Shown here one piece after another: positions 7,859-16,757 of a stretch of DNA of 64,000 nucleotides. Made by a program: the position numbers and the translations under genes. The stretch lies in the NCBI RefSeq assembly GCF_014646115.1, contig NZ_BMMV01000012.1, forward strand, positions 1 through 64,000. Reading direction: 5' to 3'. The notes beneath the pieces are model-generated. The model did no database searches, was not told where the DNA came from, and was given only the letters and a program-made list of their open reading frames with translations. Positions within the stretch are counted from its first letter, which is position 1. The number at the start of each line of letters is the position of its first letter. The stretch is from Streptomyces camponoticapitis. Its GTDB lineage: Bacteria > Actinomycetota > Actinomycetes > Streptomycetales > Streptomycetaceae.

Positions 7859-8644
7859 TCAGGCGTCGGACAACGGGCCTCGAAGGACAGACGACGCGGA
7901 GTCGCGAAATGTGACAGTCAGCTCGACCGAGTACGCCTCGTCGACCTGGCCGGTCGGAAAGACCTTGAGCAGTTCGGCGCGTTCCTCGGCGAGGCACGCG
8001 GCCGTGGCTTCCTCACCGAGGACACGGAAGAGGGAGTGGCTGCCGAGATTGGCGAGGTGGGTGTCGAGCGGGACGGTGCGGGTCCAGCGCAGCTCGCGCT
8101 GTACGCGCGGCAGGTCCGCGGGCAGCCTCTCGGAGCGGCGGCCCCCCGAGCCGTGGGAGCCCCCGCCCGCGCCCGCGAGCCGGTGGAGCCGTTCCTCCTG
8201 CGCGGCGACCCACGGCACGGTGGAGTCGGCGACGTTCCACCACAGGGCGAGCGCGCCGCCCGGCCGCAGCACCCGCAGCGCCTCGGGCACGGAGCGGGCC
8301 GGGTCGGTCCAGTGCCAGGACTGGGCGTACGTCACCAGGTCGACAGACGCGTCCGCGATCGGCAGGGCGTCGCCGAGCCCCCTGACCAGCGGGGTGTCGG
8401 GCAGCCCCCGGCGCAGCTGGGCGGCCATGCCCGGCCCCGGCTCCACCGCGATGACCTCGGCACCGCGCGCACGCAGCAGACGGGTGGCGATGCCGGTCCC
8501 GGCGCCGACGTCGACGACGCGGGAGCCTCGGAGGGAACGGCCGGACAGTTCCTCGACGGCGTCGAGGAGCGCGGGCGGATAGCCGGGCCGGGCGGCGTCG
8601 TACTGGCCGGCGACGACATCGAAGGACAGCGCGCGATCGGTCAT
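7859..8644 (-). CDS. Class I SAM-dependent methyltransferase (small-molecule type)
   Basis: A 261-residue methyltransferase with the Methyltransf_11-like core: motif I VVDVGAGTGIATRLL near residue 47, the acidic end of beta-2 VIAVEPGPGMAAQL, motif II SVDLVTYAQSWHWTDP and motif III LRPGGALALWW. The SWHW-D feature is seen in many actinobacterial methyltransferases acting on small substrates. ATG 8644 is preferred, though ATG 8653 is in frame. The gene is 60 nt upstream of the sigma-factor gene on the same strand but an operon is not certain. Substrate unknown. Confidence 0.8.
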   Translation of the reverse strand: MTDRALSFDVVAGQYDAARPGYPPALLDAVEELSGRSLRGSRVVDVGAGTGIATRLLRARGAEVIAVEPGPGMAAQLRRGLPDTPLVRGLGDALPIADASVDLVTYAQSWHWTDPARSVPEALRVLRPGGALALWWNVADSTVPWVAAQEERLHRLAGAGGGSHGSGGRRSERLPADLPRVQRELRWTRTVPLDTHLANLGSHSLFRVLGEEATAACLAEERAELLKVFPTGQVDEAYSVELTVTFRDSASSVLRGPLSDA

Positions 8645-8648
8645 GCGT

Positions 8649-8668
8649 CCCATCCTGACAAGGATGGG
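8649..8668. repeat. Inverted repeat over the methyltransferase start region
   Basis: CCCATCCT (8649-8656) and AGGATGGG (8661-8668) are perfect 8-bp arms around GACA. It overlaps the upstream alternative start of the methyltransferase gene. It could be an operator or an RNA hairpin hiding the translation start; nothing decides between them. Confidence 0.4.
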
Positions 8669-8713
8669 CGAGTGTACGGGTGCCGTGTCCTCAGGCGTCC
8701 GGACCGCCCCGGG

Positions 8714-9283
8714 TCACTTGCGCCTGGCACGTCCGCTCCCGCGGGCGGCGGGGTTGCGCGTGCGGGCGGTGCGGCGGCGCTCGTACCGCGTGACGGCCGT
8801 CTCGTACTCGGTACGCCGCAGCCCCTCCCCCGGCGCCTCGGCGAGCGAACGCAGGAAGTACGCGATCAGCGAGCCGATGAAGCCGATGCCCATGAGACTG
8901 CGCAGCGCCTCCTCGCGGGCGGCGTCGACCGGGCGCTTCGAGAACCCTTCCCAGGTCTTGCGGAACGCGATCGCGCCGCACACCGAGAACATCACGATGA
9001 CGAGTACGCCGACGAACGGACTGGCGTTCGCGATCTCCAGGCCCTGGTAGGCGAAGCGCAGCAGGAAGCACGCGCCCACGGCGGCGACGAGCGATCCGGC
9101 GGCGACGCCGACGCGGCGTGCCGCGTACCCGGAGTCGTGGGCGACCCAGGTCGTGCCGAAGAAGCGGATCGGCTCGGGCCGGGGACCGCCGGGACCACCG
9201 ACGTCGTGGCCGCCGCCCGTGGACGGCGCCGCCGCCGCGGCGGCGGTGGTCTCGGCGGCTTCGCCGCCCTGGTTCGGGCTCAC
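8714..9283 (-). CDS. Conserved hypothetical membrane protein
   Basis: A 189-residue protein not assigned to a functional family. It has an Ala/Gly-rich cytoplasmic-looking N terminus (about 1-50), then two clear membrane segments at VGVAAGSLVAAVGACFLLRFAY and SPFVGVLVIVMFSVCGAIAF, a possible third at LMGIGFIGSLIAYFLRSL, and a very basic tail (RRRTARTRNPAARG). GTG 9283 is chosen because GGAGAAAG lies just upstream; a GTG at 9301 is in frame but has no such site. Homologues are, as far as I recall, common in Streptomyces. Confidence 0.65.
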   Translation of the reverse strand: MSPNQGGEAAETTAAAAAAPSTGGGHDVGGPGGPRPEPIRFFGTTWVAHDSGYAARRVGVAAGSLVAAVGACFLLRFAYQGLEIANASPFVGVLVIVMFSVCGAIAFRKTWEGFSKRPVDAAREEALRSLMGIGFIGSLIAYFLRSLAEAPGEGLRRTEYETAVTRYERRRTARTRNPAARGSGRARRK

Positions 9284-9354
9284 ACTCTTTCTCCGGCTCA
9301 CAGGACGATTATCCCCGCGAGCCGTCGCACGGGCCGAGGGGCCGGCTCGGCCCC

Positions 9355-9705
9355 TCAGGCGCAGCGCGGGGCGACGTACCCGTCACTGCCTGTCTTCACG
9401 TACGCGTCCGAGACGAACTCGCCGTTGGCGATGTTGTCCCAGAGATTCGACGTCCCGTACGGCCCGTTCACCGACGTGCCGGGCTTCTGGCAGTAGACGG
9501 GAACCTTCACGTTGTACGGAAGGGTGCGGACCACCGAGTAGTGCGTGCCCGGACCAGAGCGCACATTGACGCGGTAGCCCGGCGCGATCGGGTATCTGAC
9601 GACCGCCGCGGCGAGTGCCACCGCCTCGGCGTCGGCGCCCCCGGCATCGGTGTCCGCGTCCGTCCGCGCGAGCTCCGCCACTTCCCCTGCCTCGTCAACA
9701 GCCAT
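9355..9705 (-). CDS. Small SH3-domain (SH3b) protein
   Basis: A 116-residue protein. The N-terminal half is acidic and Ala-rich without a signal peptide; the C-terminal half has the bacterial SH3 pattern YRVNVRSGPGTHYSVVRTL followed by VPVYCQKPGTSVNGPYGTSNLWDNI and a closing YVAPRC. Two Cys residues in the domain could pair if it is exported. ATG 9705 follows a strong GGGGGAGG site. It is divergent from the Ser/Thr kinase gene. SH3b modules usually bind cell wall or peptide ligands, but the absence of an export signal leaves the role open. Confidence 0.7.
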   Translation of the reverse strand: MAVDEAGEVAELARTDADTDAGGADAEAVALAAAVVRYPIAPGYRVNVRSGPGTHYSVVRTLPYNVKVPVYCQKPGTSVNGPYGTSNLWDNIANGEFVSDAYVKTGSDGYVAPRCA

Positions 9706-9844
9706 CGCTGACCTCCCCCTTGTTGATCTTGTTGAATGTTCACTCTCCGCGACGCGCAGGCTAGCAACACCCTTCAGCCACAGCCGCACCATCGACTAGG
9801 CTCGGTGAGTCGCGCTCGCTGAAAGCGACACGGGGGAATCACAC

Positions 9845-12064
9845 ATGGAATACGCCGGCAGTTACCGCCTGGAGGCCTGCCTCGGCTCCGGCGGGATGGG
9901 CGTCGTACATCTCGCACGTTCCGCGTCCGGACTGCGCCTCGCCGTGAAGGTGGTGCACCAGCAGTACGCGGCGGACCCGGAGTTCCGCGCCCGCTTCCGT
10001 CAGGAGGTCGCCGCCGCCCGCCGGGTCAGCGGTGCGTTCACCGCGCCCGTCGTCGACGCGGACCCGGATGCCGAGCGTCCCTGGATGGCCACCTCATACA
10101 TCCCGGGTCCGACCCTCGCCGAGCAGGTGAGGAGCAACGGGCCCATGGCTCCCGCCGAGTTGCGCCGGCTGACGGCAGGGCTCGCCGAGGCGCTGCGGGA
10201 CATCCACCGGGCCGGTGTCGTCCACCGGGACCTCAAGCCCGGCAACGTACTCCTCACCGACAACGGCCCCAGGGTCATCGACTTCGGGATCTCGCGGCCG
10301 GTGGACAGCGATCTGCGCACCGAGACGGGGAAGTTGATCGGCTCGCCGCCGTACATGGCACCGGAGCAGTTCCAGCGTCCGCGTGAGGTGGGGCCCGCGG
10401 CCGACGTGTTCGCGCTGGGGTCGCTGCTGGTGCACGCGGCGACCGGGCGGGGGCCGTTCGACTCGGACAGCCCGTACATCGTCGCCTACCAGGTGGTCCA
10501 CGACGAGGCAGATCTGGTGGGGCTGCCCGCGGATCTGGCGCCGCTGGTGGGGCGTTGCCTGGCCAAGGATCCGGCGGAACGTCCCACGCCGGACGAGATC
10601 ATGTCGGAGCTGCGCCCGCCCTCGTACGAGGCGGACGCGTTCATACCGGCGCAACGGCGTTCCGTGGAGCGGCCGTTGGCGGTGCCGGGGGGCGAGCAGC
10701 GCACCCACGTCGGGGCGCATTCGGCGTCCGCGCCGGGGAGCGCGCCCGAGCAGAAACCTTCTTCCCGGCCCGCCGGGAAGCGGCCCGGGAGGCGCGAGTC
10801 CGGCGAGCCGAAGACCGCGGCCGGCGGCCGGCGTCAGCACGTCAAGTGGCCGGCGCTGGCGATCGGCGCCGTGGTGCTCGTGTACGGCGGCCTCTGGGCC
10901 GCGCAGGGATTCGGCGATACGCGGGCGTCCTCGTCCGCCCCGCGCGGCTCGGGCGCCGCGGAGACGGCGGACGTGGCCTTCGAGCCGTGGCTGGCACCGA
11001 CCATCGGGAAGACCGCCAAGCGCGGTACCGCACCGGCGTGTTCGTACACACCGAGCGTCTCCGGCGTCTCGGCGACCCTGCTCTGCTCCACGGCGGGCGT
11101 CGCCGTCGCCCGGCTCGACCCGGCCGACGGACAGGTGATCTGGTCGCACGGTTCGGGCGGCGGGACGGCGTCCGTCCCCGTCGTCTCCGGCGGCCTCGTG
11201 CACACCGTTCTCACCTCGGCGAAAAGCGCGCGGCTGCGGGCGTACGAGAAGGACGACGGCACACCGGTCTGGAGCGCGGACGTCTCGGGCCACCGGGGCG
11301 GCGTCCACCACGCGGGCGACACCGTCCTGCTCGTGAGGAACGACGGCCGGGTCGAGGCGCTCAACGGCCGGACGGGGAAGAAGCGTTGGGAGCGTCCGCT
11401 GCCCGGCCACACCGACCCGGTCCTGGCTCTCCACAGCCCGGCGACCGGTCACACCTACGCCGCCGAGTCCTCGGCGGACGGCCGCACCACCCTGGTCAGC
11501 GCGGTGGACCCGGAGACCGGCGATCTCGCCTGGCAGCGGCGGCTGGAGGGAAACCTCGATCCGGTGGGCACCGAGGGCGGCGTCCTGTTCCTCACGTCGC
11601 TCGATCCGGACTCGATGACGGACGCGGTCGTGCGCTACGACCCCGCGAGCGGCGACGCGCGCCGGGTCCCGCTGCCCTACACCATGGCCGAGGCGCAGTT
11701 CGCCGTGCGCGACGACACCGCGTATCTGCTGGCGCGCGGCGGGACCCTGGTGGCTCTCGACACCACTCCCAAGGGGAAGAGCGCCAAGCCCCGCTGGGAG
11801 TTGGAGACCGACGTCGCCCGCTCGTCCGGCCCCGTCGTGACGGGCGGCGACCGGCTCTACTTCTCCGCCGCCGACGGACAGCTGATCACCGTCGACACGG
11901 CGAACGGCTCGCTGGTCGGGCGTACGAAGCCACGTCTGCTGTCGGGCAAGCTCGCCTTCATGTCGACGCTGCCCGCCCCCGCGACCGCACCCGGGCGGGT
12001 CTACGCCGGTGCGCCCGACGGATCCGTCTTCGCCGTGGACAGCGAGAACCCCGCCACCTGGTGA
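9845..12064 (+). CDS. Membrane Ser/Thr protein kinase with PQQ-like beta-propeller sensor
   Basis: The 739-residue protein has a Hanks-type kinase domain (about 5-260): Gly loop GSGGMG, Lys35 in LAVKVV, catalytic HRDLKPGN with Asp129, and DFG at 147-149. A Pro/Arg-rich juxtamembrane linker runs to about 334. One membrane helix (about 335-354, WPALAIGAVVLVYGGLWAAQ) follows, then an extracytoplasmic PQQ/WD-like propeller with repeated WxxxLxG..-type blades such as GDLAWQRRLEGNLDPV. The propeller probably senses an outside ligand. Start ATG follows GGGGGAA. It is monocistronic, ending 45 nt from the convergent ilvD. Confidence 0.92.
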   Translation: MEYAGSYRLEACLGSGGMGVVHLARSASGLRLAVKVVHQQYAADPEFRARFRQEVAAARRVSGAFTAPVVDADPDAERPWMATSYIPGPTLAEQVRSNGPMAPAELRRLTAGLAEALRDIHRAGVVHRDLKPGNVLLTDNGPRVIDFGISRPVDSDLRTETGKLIGSPPYMAPEQFQRPREVGPAADVFALGSLLVHAATGRGPFDSDSPYIVAYQVVHDEADLVGLPADLAPLVGRCLAKDPAERPTPDEIMSELRPPSYEADAFIPAQRRSVERPLAVPGGEQRTHVGAHSASAPGSAPEQKPSSRPAGKRPGRRESGEPKTAAGGRRQHVKWPALAIGAVVLVYGGLWAAQGFGDTRASSSAPRGSGAAETADVAFEPWLAPTIGKTAKRGTAPACSYTPSVSGVSATLLCSTAGVAVARLDPADGQVIWSHGSGGGTASVPVVSGGLVHTVLTSAKSARLRAYEKDDGTPVWSADVSGHRGGVHHAGDTVLLVRNDGRVEALNGRTGKKRWERPLPGHTDPVLALHSPATGHTYAAESSADGRTTLVSAVDPETGDLAWQRRLEGNLDPVGTEGGVLFLTSLDPDSMTDAVVRYDPASGDARRVPLPYTMAEAQFAVRDDTAYLLARGGTLVALDTTPKGKSAKPRWELETDVARSSGPVVTGGDRLYFSAADGQLITVDTANGSLVGRTKPRLLSGKLAFMSTLPAPATAPGRVYAGAPDGSVFAVDSENPATW

Positions 12065-12108
12065 CACGCACCGGGTGACGGGGTCGCGTTCGGCACCGGC
12101 CTCGCGCT

Positions 12109-13959
12109 TCAGCCCAGCAGGGAGACGTCCCTGACCGCGCCCTTGTCCGCGCTCGTCGCCATCGCCGCGTACGCGCGCAGCGCCACGGAGACCTTGCGCT
12201 CGCGGGCGACCGGCTCGTACACACCGTTCAGCGCGTCCCGCCGGACCGCCAACTCCTCGTCGCCGACGAGCAGTTCGATAGAGCGCCCCGGGATGTCGAT
12301 CCGGATCCGGTCGCCGTCCCGCACCAGCGCGATCGTCCCGCCGGACGCCGCCTCGGGCGAGGCGTGGCCGATCGACAGGCCCGACGTACCGCCGGAGAAG
12401 CGGCCGTCGGTGACCAGCGCGCACGCCTTGCCCAGGCCGCGTCCCTTCAGATACGACGTGGGGTAGAGCATCTCCTGCATGCCGGGGCCGCCGCGCGGAC
12501 CCTCGTAGCGGATGACGATCACGTCGCCCTCCGCGATCTCCTTACGGAGGATCTTCTCGACGGCGTCCTCCTGCGACTCGCAGACGACGGCGGGGCCTTC
12601 GAAGGTCCAGATCGACTCGTCCACACCGGCGGTCTTCACCACACAGCCGTCGACGGCCAGATTGCCCTTCAGCACGGCGAGTCCACCGTCCTTCGAATAC
12701 GCGTGCTCCAGCGAGCGGATGCAACCGCCCTCCGCGTCCAGGTCGAGCGTGTCCCACCGCTCGGACTGGGAGAACGCGGTCGCCGAGCGCTTGCAGCCGG
12801 GCGCCGCGTGCCACAGCTCGACGGCCTCCTCGGAGGGTGAACCGCCGCGCACGTCCCAGGTCTTGAGCCACTCGTCGAGCGAGTCGGAGTGCACCGAGTG
12901 CACGTCCTCGTTGAGGAGGCCGCCCCGGTACAGCTCGCCCAGGATGGCGGGGATGCCGCCGGCCCGGTGGATGTCCTCCATGTAGTACGTGCCGCCGGGC
13001 GCGACGTTCGGCGCGACCTTCGACAGACACGGGACGCGCCGCGAGACGGCGTCGATCTCGTCCAGGCCGTAGTCGAGACCGGCCTCCTGGGCGGCGGCGA
13101 GGAGGTGCAGGATCGTGTTCGTGGAACCGCCCATGGCGATGTCGAGCGCCATGGCGTTGTCGAAGGCCGCGCGGGTGGCGATGTTGCGCGGCAGGACGGT
13201 CTCGTCGCCGCCTTCGTAGTAGCGCTGGGCGATGTCGACGACCGTGCGGCCCGCGTTCTCGTACAGCGCCTTGCGCGCGGTGTGCGTGGCGAGGACCGAG
13301 CCGTTGCCGGGCAGGGCGAGGCCGATGGCCTCCGCGAGGCAGTTCATCGAGTTGGCGGTGAACATGCCCGAACAGGAGCCGCAGGTCGGGCAGGCGTTCT
13401 CCTCGATACGGAGCATGTCCGCGTCCGAGACCGACTCGTCCACGGCGTCCGAGATCGCGTTGATCAGGTCCAGCTTGCGGACGGTGCCGTCGACCAGGGT
13501 GGCCTTGCCGGCCTCCATCGGACCGCCGGAGACGAAGACCGTGGGGATGTTGAGGCGCATCGCGGCCATCAGCATGCCCGGCGTGATCTTGTCGCAGTTC
13601 GAGATGCAGATCAGCGCGTCCGCGCAGTGCGCCTCGACCATGTACTCGACGGAGTCGGCGATCAGGTCGCGGGACGGCAGGCTGTAGAGCATGCCTCCGT
13701 GGCCCATCGCGATGCCGTCGTCGACGGCGATGGTGTTGAACTCACGCGGGACGGCTCCGGCGGCCTTGATCGCCTCGGAGACGATCCGGCCGACGGGGGC
13801 GAGGTGGGTGTGGCCGGGGACGAACTCGGTGAAGGAGTTGGCCACGGCGACGATCGGCTTGCCGATGTCCTCGCTCGCTACGCCCGACGCCCGCATAAGG
13901 GCGCGTGCGCCCGCCATGTTGCGGCCGTGGGTGACAGTGCGGGACCTCAGCTCGGGCAT
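12109..13959 (-). CDS. ilvD: Dihydroxy-acid dehydratase
   Basis: Third step of valine and isoleucine synthesis (and precursor of leucine and pantothenate): dehydration of dihydroxy acids to 2-keto acids by an Fe-S, Mg-dependent enzyme. The 616-residue protein has ISNCDKITPGMLMA and ACPTCGSCSGMFTANSMN, which hold the cluster-binding Cys residues, and the C-terminal GRFSGGTSGLSIGH motif. ATG 13959 follows AAGGAG, and further upstream in-frame codons are not needed. A perfect 6-bp palindrome GGACGG-T-CCGTCC (14033-14045) lies about 80 nt upstream and could be an operator. No leader peptide rich in branched-chain codons was seen. Confidence 0.95.
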   Translation of the reverse strand: MPELRSRTVTHGRNMAGARALMRASGVASEDIGKPIVAVANSFTEFVPGHTHLAPVGRIVSEAIKAAGAVPREFNTIAVDDGIAMGHGGMLYSLPSRDLIADSVEYMVEAHCADALICISNCDKITPGMLMAAMRLNIPTVFVSGGPMEAGKATLVDGTVRKLDLINAISDAVDESVSDADMLRIEENACPTCGSCSGMFTANSMNCLAEAIGLALPGNGSVLATHTARKALYENAGRTVVDIAQRYYEGGDETVLPRNIATRAAFDNAMALDIAMGGSTNTILHLLAAAQEAGLDYGLDEIDAVSRRVPCLSKVAPNVAPGGTYYMEDIHRAGGIPAILGELYRGGLLNEDVHSVHSDSLDEWLKTWDVRGGSPSEEAVELWHAAPGCKRSATAFSQSERWDTLDLDAEGGCIRSLEHAYSKDGGLAVLKGNLAVDGCVVKTAGVDESIWTFEGPAVVCESQEDAVEKILRKEIAEGDVIVIRYEGPRGGPGMQEMLYPTSYLKGRGLGKACALVTDGRFSGGTSGLSIGHASPEAASGGTIALVRDGDRIRIDIPGRSIELLVGDEELAVRRDALNGVYEPVARERKVSVALRAYAAMATSADKGAVRDVSLLG

Positions 13960-14127
13960 CGTCGCTCGCTCCTTCGGCAGATCCTTCGGTGGGAATGACT
14001 TTTTCGAGCCTACGCCCACCGCTCCAAGATCTGGACGGTCCGTCCGGAATGCGGGACACCTGTTCAGGTTCCGCGCACTCCCCGCCCGGACTCGCGCCGG
14101 ACTCGCGCCGGAGCCGCCCGGACTCGG

Positions 14128-14739
14128 TCAGGCCTCGGTCAGATACCGCTGGAGGGTCGGCGCGACGAGTCGGACGATCTCCTCCGTGTCCACGGAGGCC
14201 AGCGGCTCCGCCTTGATCACGTACCGCAGGATCGCTATCCCGATCATGTGCGAGGCGGCCAGCTCGGCCCGGAGAGTGGGGTCCGGTACGTCCAGTTCCA
14301 CCGCGATCCGCTCCAGCAGCCGCCGGAGTACGAACTTACGCAGCAGGGCCGCCGCCGCCTCGTTCGTCACGGCGGAACGGATGATCGCGAGCAGCGGGGC
14401 CCGGGAGACCGGGTTCTCCCACACGCTGATGAAGTAGCGCGCGAGCCGCTCGCCGATCCCGTCCTTTCCCCCGCTCAGCAGCGCGGGGAGCACCATCGCC
14501 GGCTCGAAGGAGACCTCGATGGCAGCGCCGAAGACCTCCTCCTTCGTACCGAAGTAGTGATGCACGAGGGCGGGGTCGACGCCTGCCGCCTTCGCGATGC
14601 CTCTTACGGAGGTCTTGTCGAAGCCGCGCTCGGCGAACTCCGTACGGGCCGCCTCCAGGATCCGTTCGCGCGCGCCGGGGCCGGTGTCCGTGTCCGAGCG
14701 TGCGGGGCGGCCACGGCGGCGCGGGGCCGTACTCGTCAT
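14128..14739 (-). CDS. TetR-family transcriptional regulator
   Basis: A 203-residue repressor with a basic N-terminal tail (RRRGRPARS), a TetR helix-turn-helix at about 25-70 (SVRGIAKAAGVDPALVHHYFGTKEEVF), and a C-terminal ligand/dimer domain of the actinobacterial type. Its start overlaps the stop of the TIM-barrel gene by 4 nt, so it is co-translated with that gene and may autoregulate the pair. The ligand is unknown. Confidence 0.88.
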   Translation of the reverse strand: MTSTAPRRRGRPARSDTDTGPGARERILEAARTEFAERGFDKTSVRGIAKAAGVDPALVHHYFGTKEEVFGAAIEVSFEPAMVLPALLSGGKDGIGERLARYFISVWENPVSRAPLLAIIRSAVTNEAAAALLRKFVLRRLLERIAVELDVPDPTLRAELAASHMIGIAILRYVIKAEPLASVDTEEIVRLVAPTLQRYLTEA

Positions 14740-15650
14740 GGGCGGCGGAGTCGCGGGCGGCCGTACGACACACGCGGCTGCGGCGGGCGGGAGTCCGGGG
14801 ACGACGACGATCCCGGCGGCGATCCCGCGGAAGGGGCGGCGGCTCCCGCCGACGCCAGGTGCAGCCGGGTGAAGGCCAGCGCCTCCGCCAGGTCGGCCTC
14901 GCGTTCGGCCGAGGACATCGCGCGCCGGGTGTTGACCTCGATGACGACGTGCCCGTCGAAGGAGGAGCCCGCCAGTTGTTCGAGCAGTTCGGCGCAGGGC
15001 TGGCTGCCGCGTCCCGGCACCAGGTGTTCGTCCTTGGCGGAGCCGTTGCCGTCGGCGAGATGGATGTGTCCCAGCCGGTCACCCATGCGGCCGACCATGG
15101 ACATCGCGTCGGCGCGGGCGGTGGCGGTGTGCGACAGGTCGACGGTGAAGTGGCGGTAGTCGTCCTTCGTCACGTCCCAGTCGGGGGCGTACGCGAGCAC
15201 CTCACGGTCCCGGTAGCGCCACGGGTACATGTTCTCGACGGCGAAGCGCACGTCCGTCTCGTCGGCCATGCGCCAGATGCCGGTGACGAAGTCGCGCGCG
15301 TACTGGCGCTGCCAGCGGAACGGCGGGTGTACGACGACGGTGGAGGCGCCCAGCCGCTCCGCCGCGGCCCGCGCCCGCTGGAGCTTGGTCCACGGGTCGG
15401 TCGACCAGACGCGCTGCGTGATCAGCAGACAGGGCGCGTGGATGGCGAGGATCGGCACGCGGTGATGGTCGGAGAGCCGGCGCAGTGCCTCGATGTCCTG
15501 GCTGACGGGGTCGGTCCAGACCATGACCTCCACGCCGTCGTACCCGAGGCGCCCGGCGATCTCGAAGGCCGTCGCCGTGGACTCCGGATAGACGGAGGCT
15601 GTCGACAGCGCGACCTTCGCATCCGGGATGCGCACCACTGGTTCTGCCAC
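14736..15650 (-). CDS. Sugar-phosphate isomerase/epimerase-like TIM-barrel protein
   Basis: A 304-residue member of the xylose-isomerase-like (AP endonuclease 2) TIM barrel superfamily. Metal-ligand motifs are visible: ILAIHAPC, VVVHPPFRW, FAVENMYPW, FTVDLSHTA, LGHIHLADG and VVIEVNTR, matching the His/Glu/Asp ligands of the fold. GTG 15650 has no Shine-Dalgarno sequence, but TACCCT lies 6 nt before it, so the transcript is likely leaderless. It overlaps the TetR gene by 4 nt. The substrate is not known; myo-inositol or sugar epimerases and endonuclease IV share the fold. Confidence 0.8.
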   Translation of the reverse strand: MAEPVVRIPDAKVALSTASVYPESTATAFEIAGRLGYDGVEVMVWTDPVSQDIEALRRLSDHHRVPILAIHAPCLLITQRVWSTDPWTKLQRARAAAERLGASTVVVHPPFRWQRQYARDFVTGIWRMADETDVRFAVENMYPWRYRDREVLAYAPDWDVTKDDYRHFTVDLSHTATARADAMSMVGRMGDRLGHIHLADGNGSAKDEHLVPGRGSQPCAELLEQLAGSSFDGHVVIEVNTRRAMSSAEREADLAEALAFTRLHLASAGAAAPSAGSPPGSSSSPDSRPPQPRVSYGRPRLRRP

Positions 15651-15718
15651 GGGGACAGGGTACGGGCAGCGGCGGGCGGCTTCGCGGGCACCGGAGGGGA
15701 AAGTGACGAGTGCAACGA

Positions 15719-15741
15719 CTCGCCCTCCTGAGGAGGGCGAG
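15719..15741 (-). terminator. Hairpin terminator downstream of the Ppx/GppA gene
   Basis: CTCGCCCTCC (15719-15728) and GGAGGGCGAG (15732-15741) form a perfect 10-bp stem with a TGA loop, 21 nt past the stop of the phosphatase gene. No U-tract, as is usual in Streptomyces. Confidence 0.6.
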
Positions 15742-15761
15742 CGGTTCGACGCGGTCGGAGC

Positions 15762-16718
15762 TCAGCGCACCGTCGGCGCTCCGACCTCCGTCATCGGCAG
15801 CTGGTCCAGCCGTCGCAGGATCACGCCCTCGCGCAGCGCCCAGGGGCAGATCTCCAGCTCATCGACGCCGAAGAGATCCATCGCCGCGTCCGCGACCAGC
15901 GCGCCGGCCAGCAGCTGGGGCGCCCGCCCCTCCGACACTCCGGGCAGCGCGGCACGGCGCGCCGCGGGCATCACCGCCAGTTTGGGGACCCACTCCTCCA
16001 GCGATTTACGGCTGAGCTCCCGCTGTACATAGAGCCCGTCGGCGGACCGGGCGGCCCCGGCGATCCGCGCCAGCTGGCGGAAGGTCTTCGAGGTGGCCAC
16101 GACATGGTCCGGTTCGCCGAAGCGGGTGAACTCACCGACACTGCGGGCGATCTCGGCCCGCACATGGCGGCGCAGGTCCCGTACGGCCGCCGGATCGGGC
16201 GGATCGCCGGGCAGCCAGCCCGCCGTGAGACGGCCGGCGCCCAGGGGCAGGGACACCACGGCGTCCGGTTCCTCGTCGATGCCGTAGGCGATCTCCAGCG
16301 AGCCGCCGCCGATGTCCAGGACCAGCAGCCGCCCCGCCGACCAGCCGAACCAGCGCCGGGCGGCGAGGAACGTCAGCCGGGCCTCCTCGTCGCCGGTCAG
16401 GACGTGGAGGTCAACGTCCGTCTCCTCCTTGACCCTCGCGAGTACCTGATCGGCGTTGCTCGCCTCCCGCACGGCGGACGTGGCGAACGGCAGCACCGCT
16501 TCGCAGCCCTTGTCCTCTGCCGCCTGGAGCGCCTCGGCGACCGTGGCCACCAGCCGGTCCACGCCCTCGGGGCCGATGGCGCCGTCCGCGTCGAGCAGTT
16601 CGGCGAGTCTCAGCTCGGTCTTGTGGGAATGGGCGGGCAGCGGGCGCGCGCCGCGATGCGCGTCGACCGCCAGAAGGTGGACGGTGTTCGAACCGACGTC
16701 GAGAACTCCGAGTCTCAT
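15762..16718 (-). CDS. Ppx/GppA-family exopolyphosphatase / ppGpp phosphatase-like
   Basis: A 318-residue ASKHA-fold phosphatase. It begins with phosphate-1 motif GVLDVGSNTVHLLAVD and has phosphate-2 LLVLDIGGGSLEIAYG; residues between (FATSAVREASNAD) match Ppx/GppA. The short form lacks the C-terminal HD domain found in E. coli Ppx, as is usual for actinobacterial homologues. It may hydrolyse polyphosphate or (p)ppGpp. TAGCGT lies 6 nt before ATG 16718 and no ribosome site is present, predicting a leaderless mRNA. It is divergent, with a 39-nt gap, from a gene that is also probably leaderless. Confidence 0.88.
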   Translation of the reverse strand: MRLGVLDVGSNTVHLLAVDAHRGARPLPAHSHKTELRLAELLDADGAIGPEGVDRLVATVAEALQAAEDKGCEAVLPFATSAVREASNADQVLARVKEETDVDLHVLTGDEEARLTFLAARRWFGWSAGRLLVLDIGGGSLEIAYGIDEEPDAVVSLPLGAGRLTAGWLPGDPPDPAAVRDLRRHVRAEIARSVGEFTRFGEPDHVVATSKTFRQLARIAGAARSADGLYVQRELSRKSLEEWVPKLAVMPAARRAALPGVSEGRAPQLLAGALVADAAMDLFGVDELEICPWALREGVILRRLDQLPMTEVGAPTVR

Positions 16719-16757
16719 GGGCGAACGCTACTGCGACGACACGCATACGCTGGACCC

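Noticed and set aside
13960..14127. Branched-chain amino acid leader peptide and attenuator before ilvD
   Set aside because: No short frame rich in Ile, Leu or Val codons with alternative hairpins is present; there is only a 6-bp palindrome.
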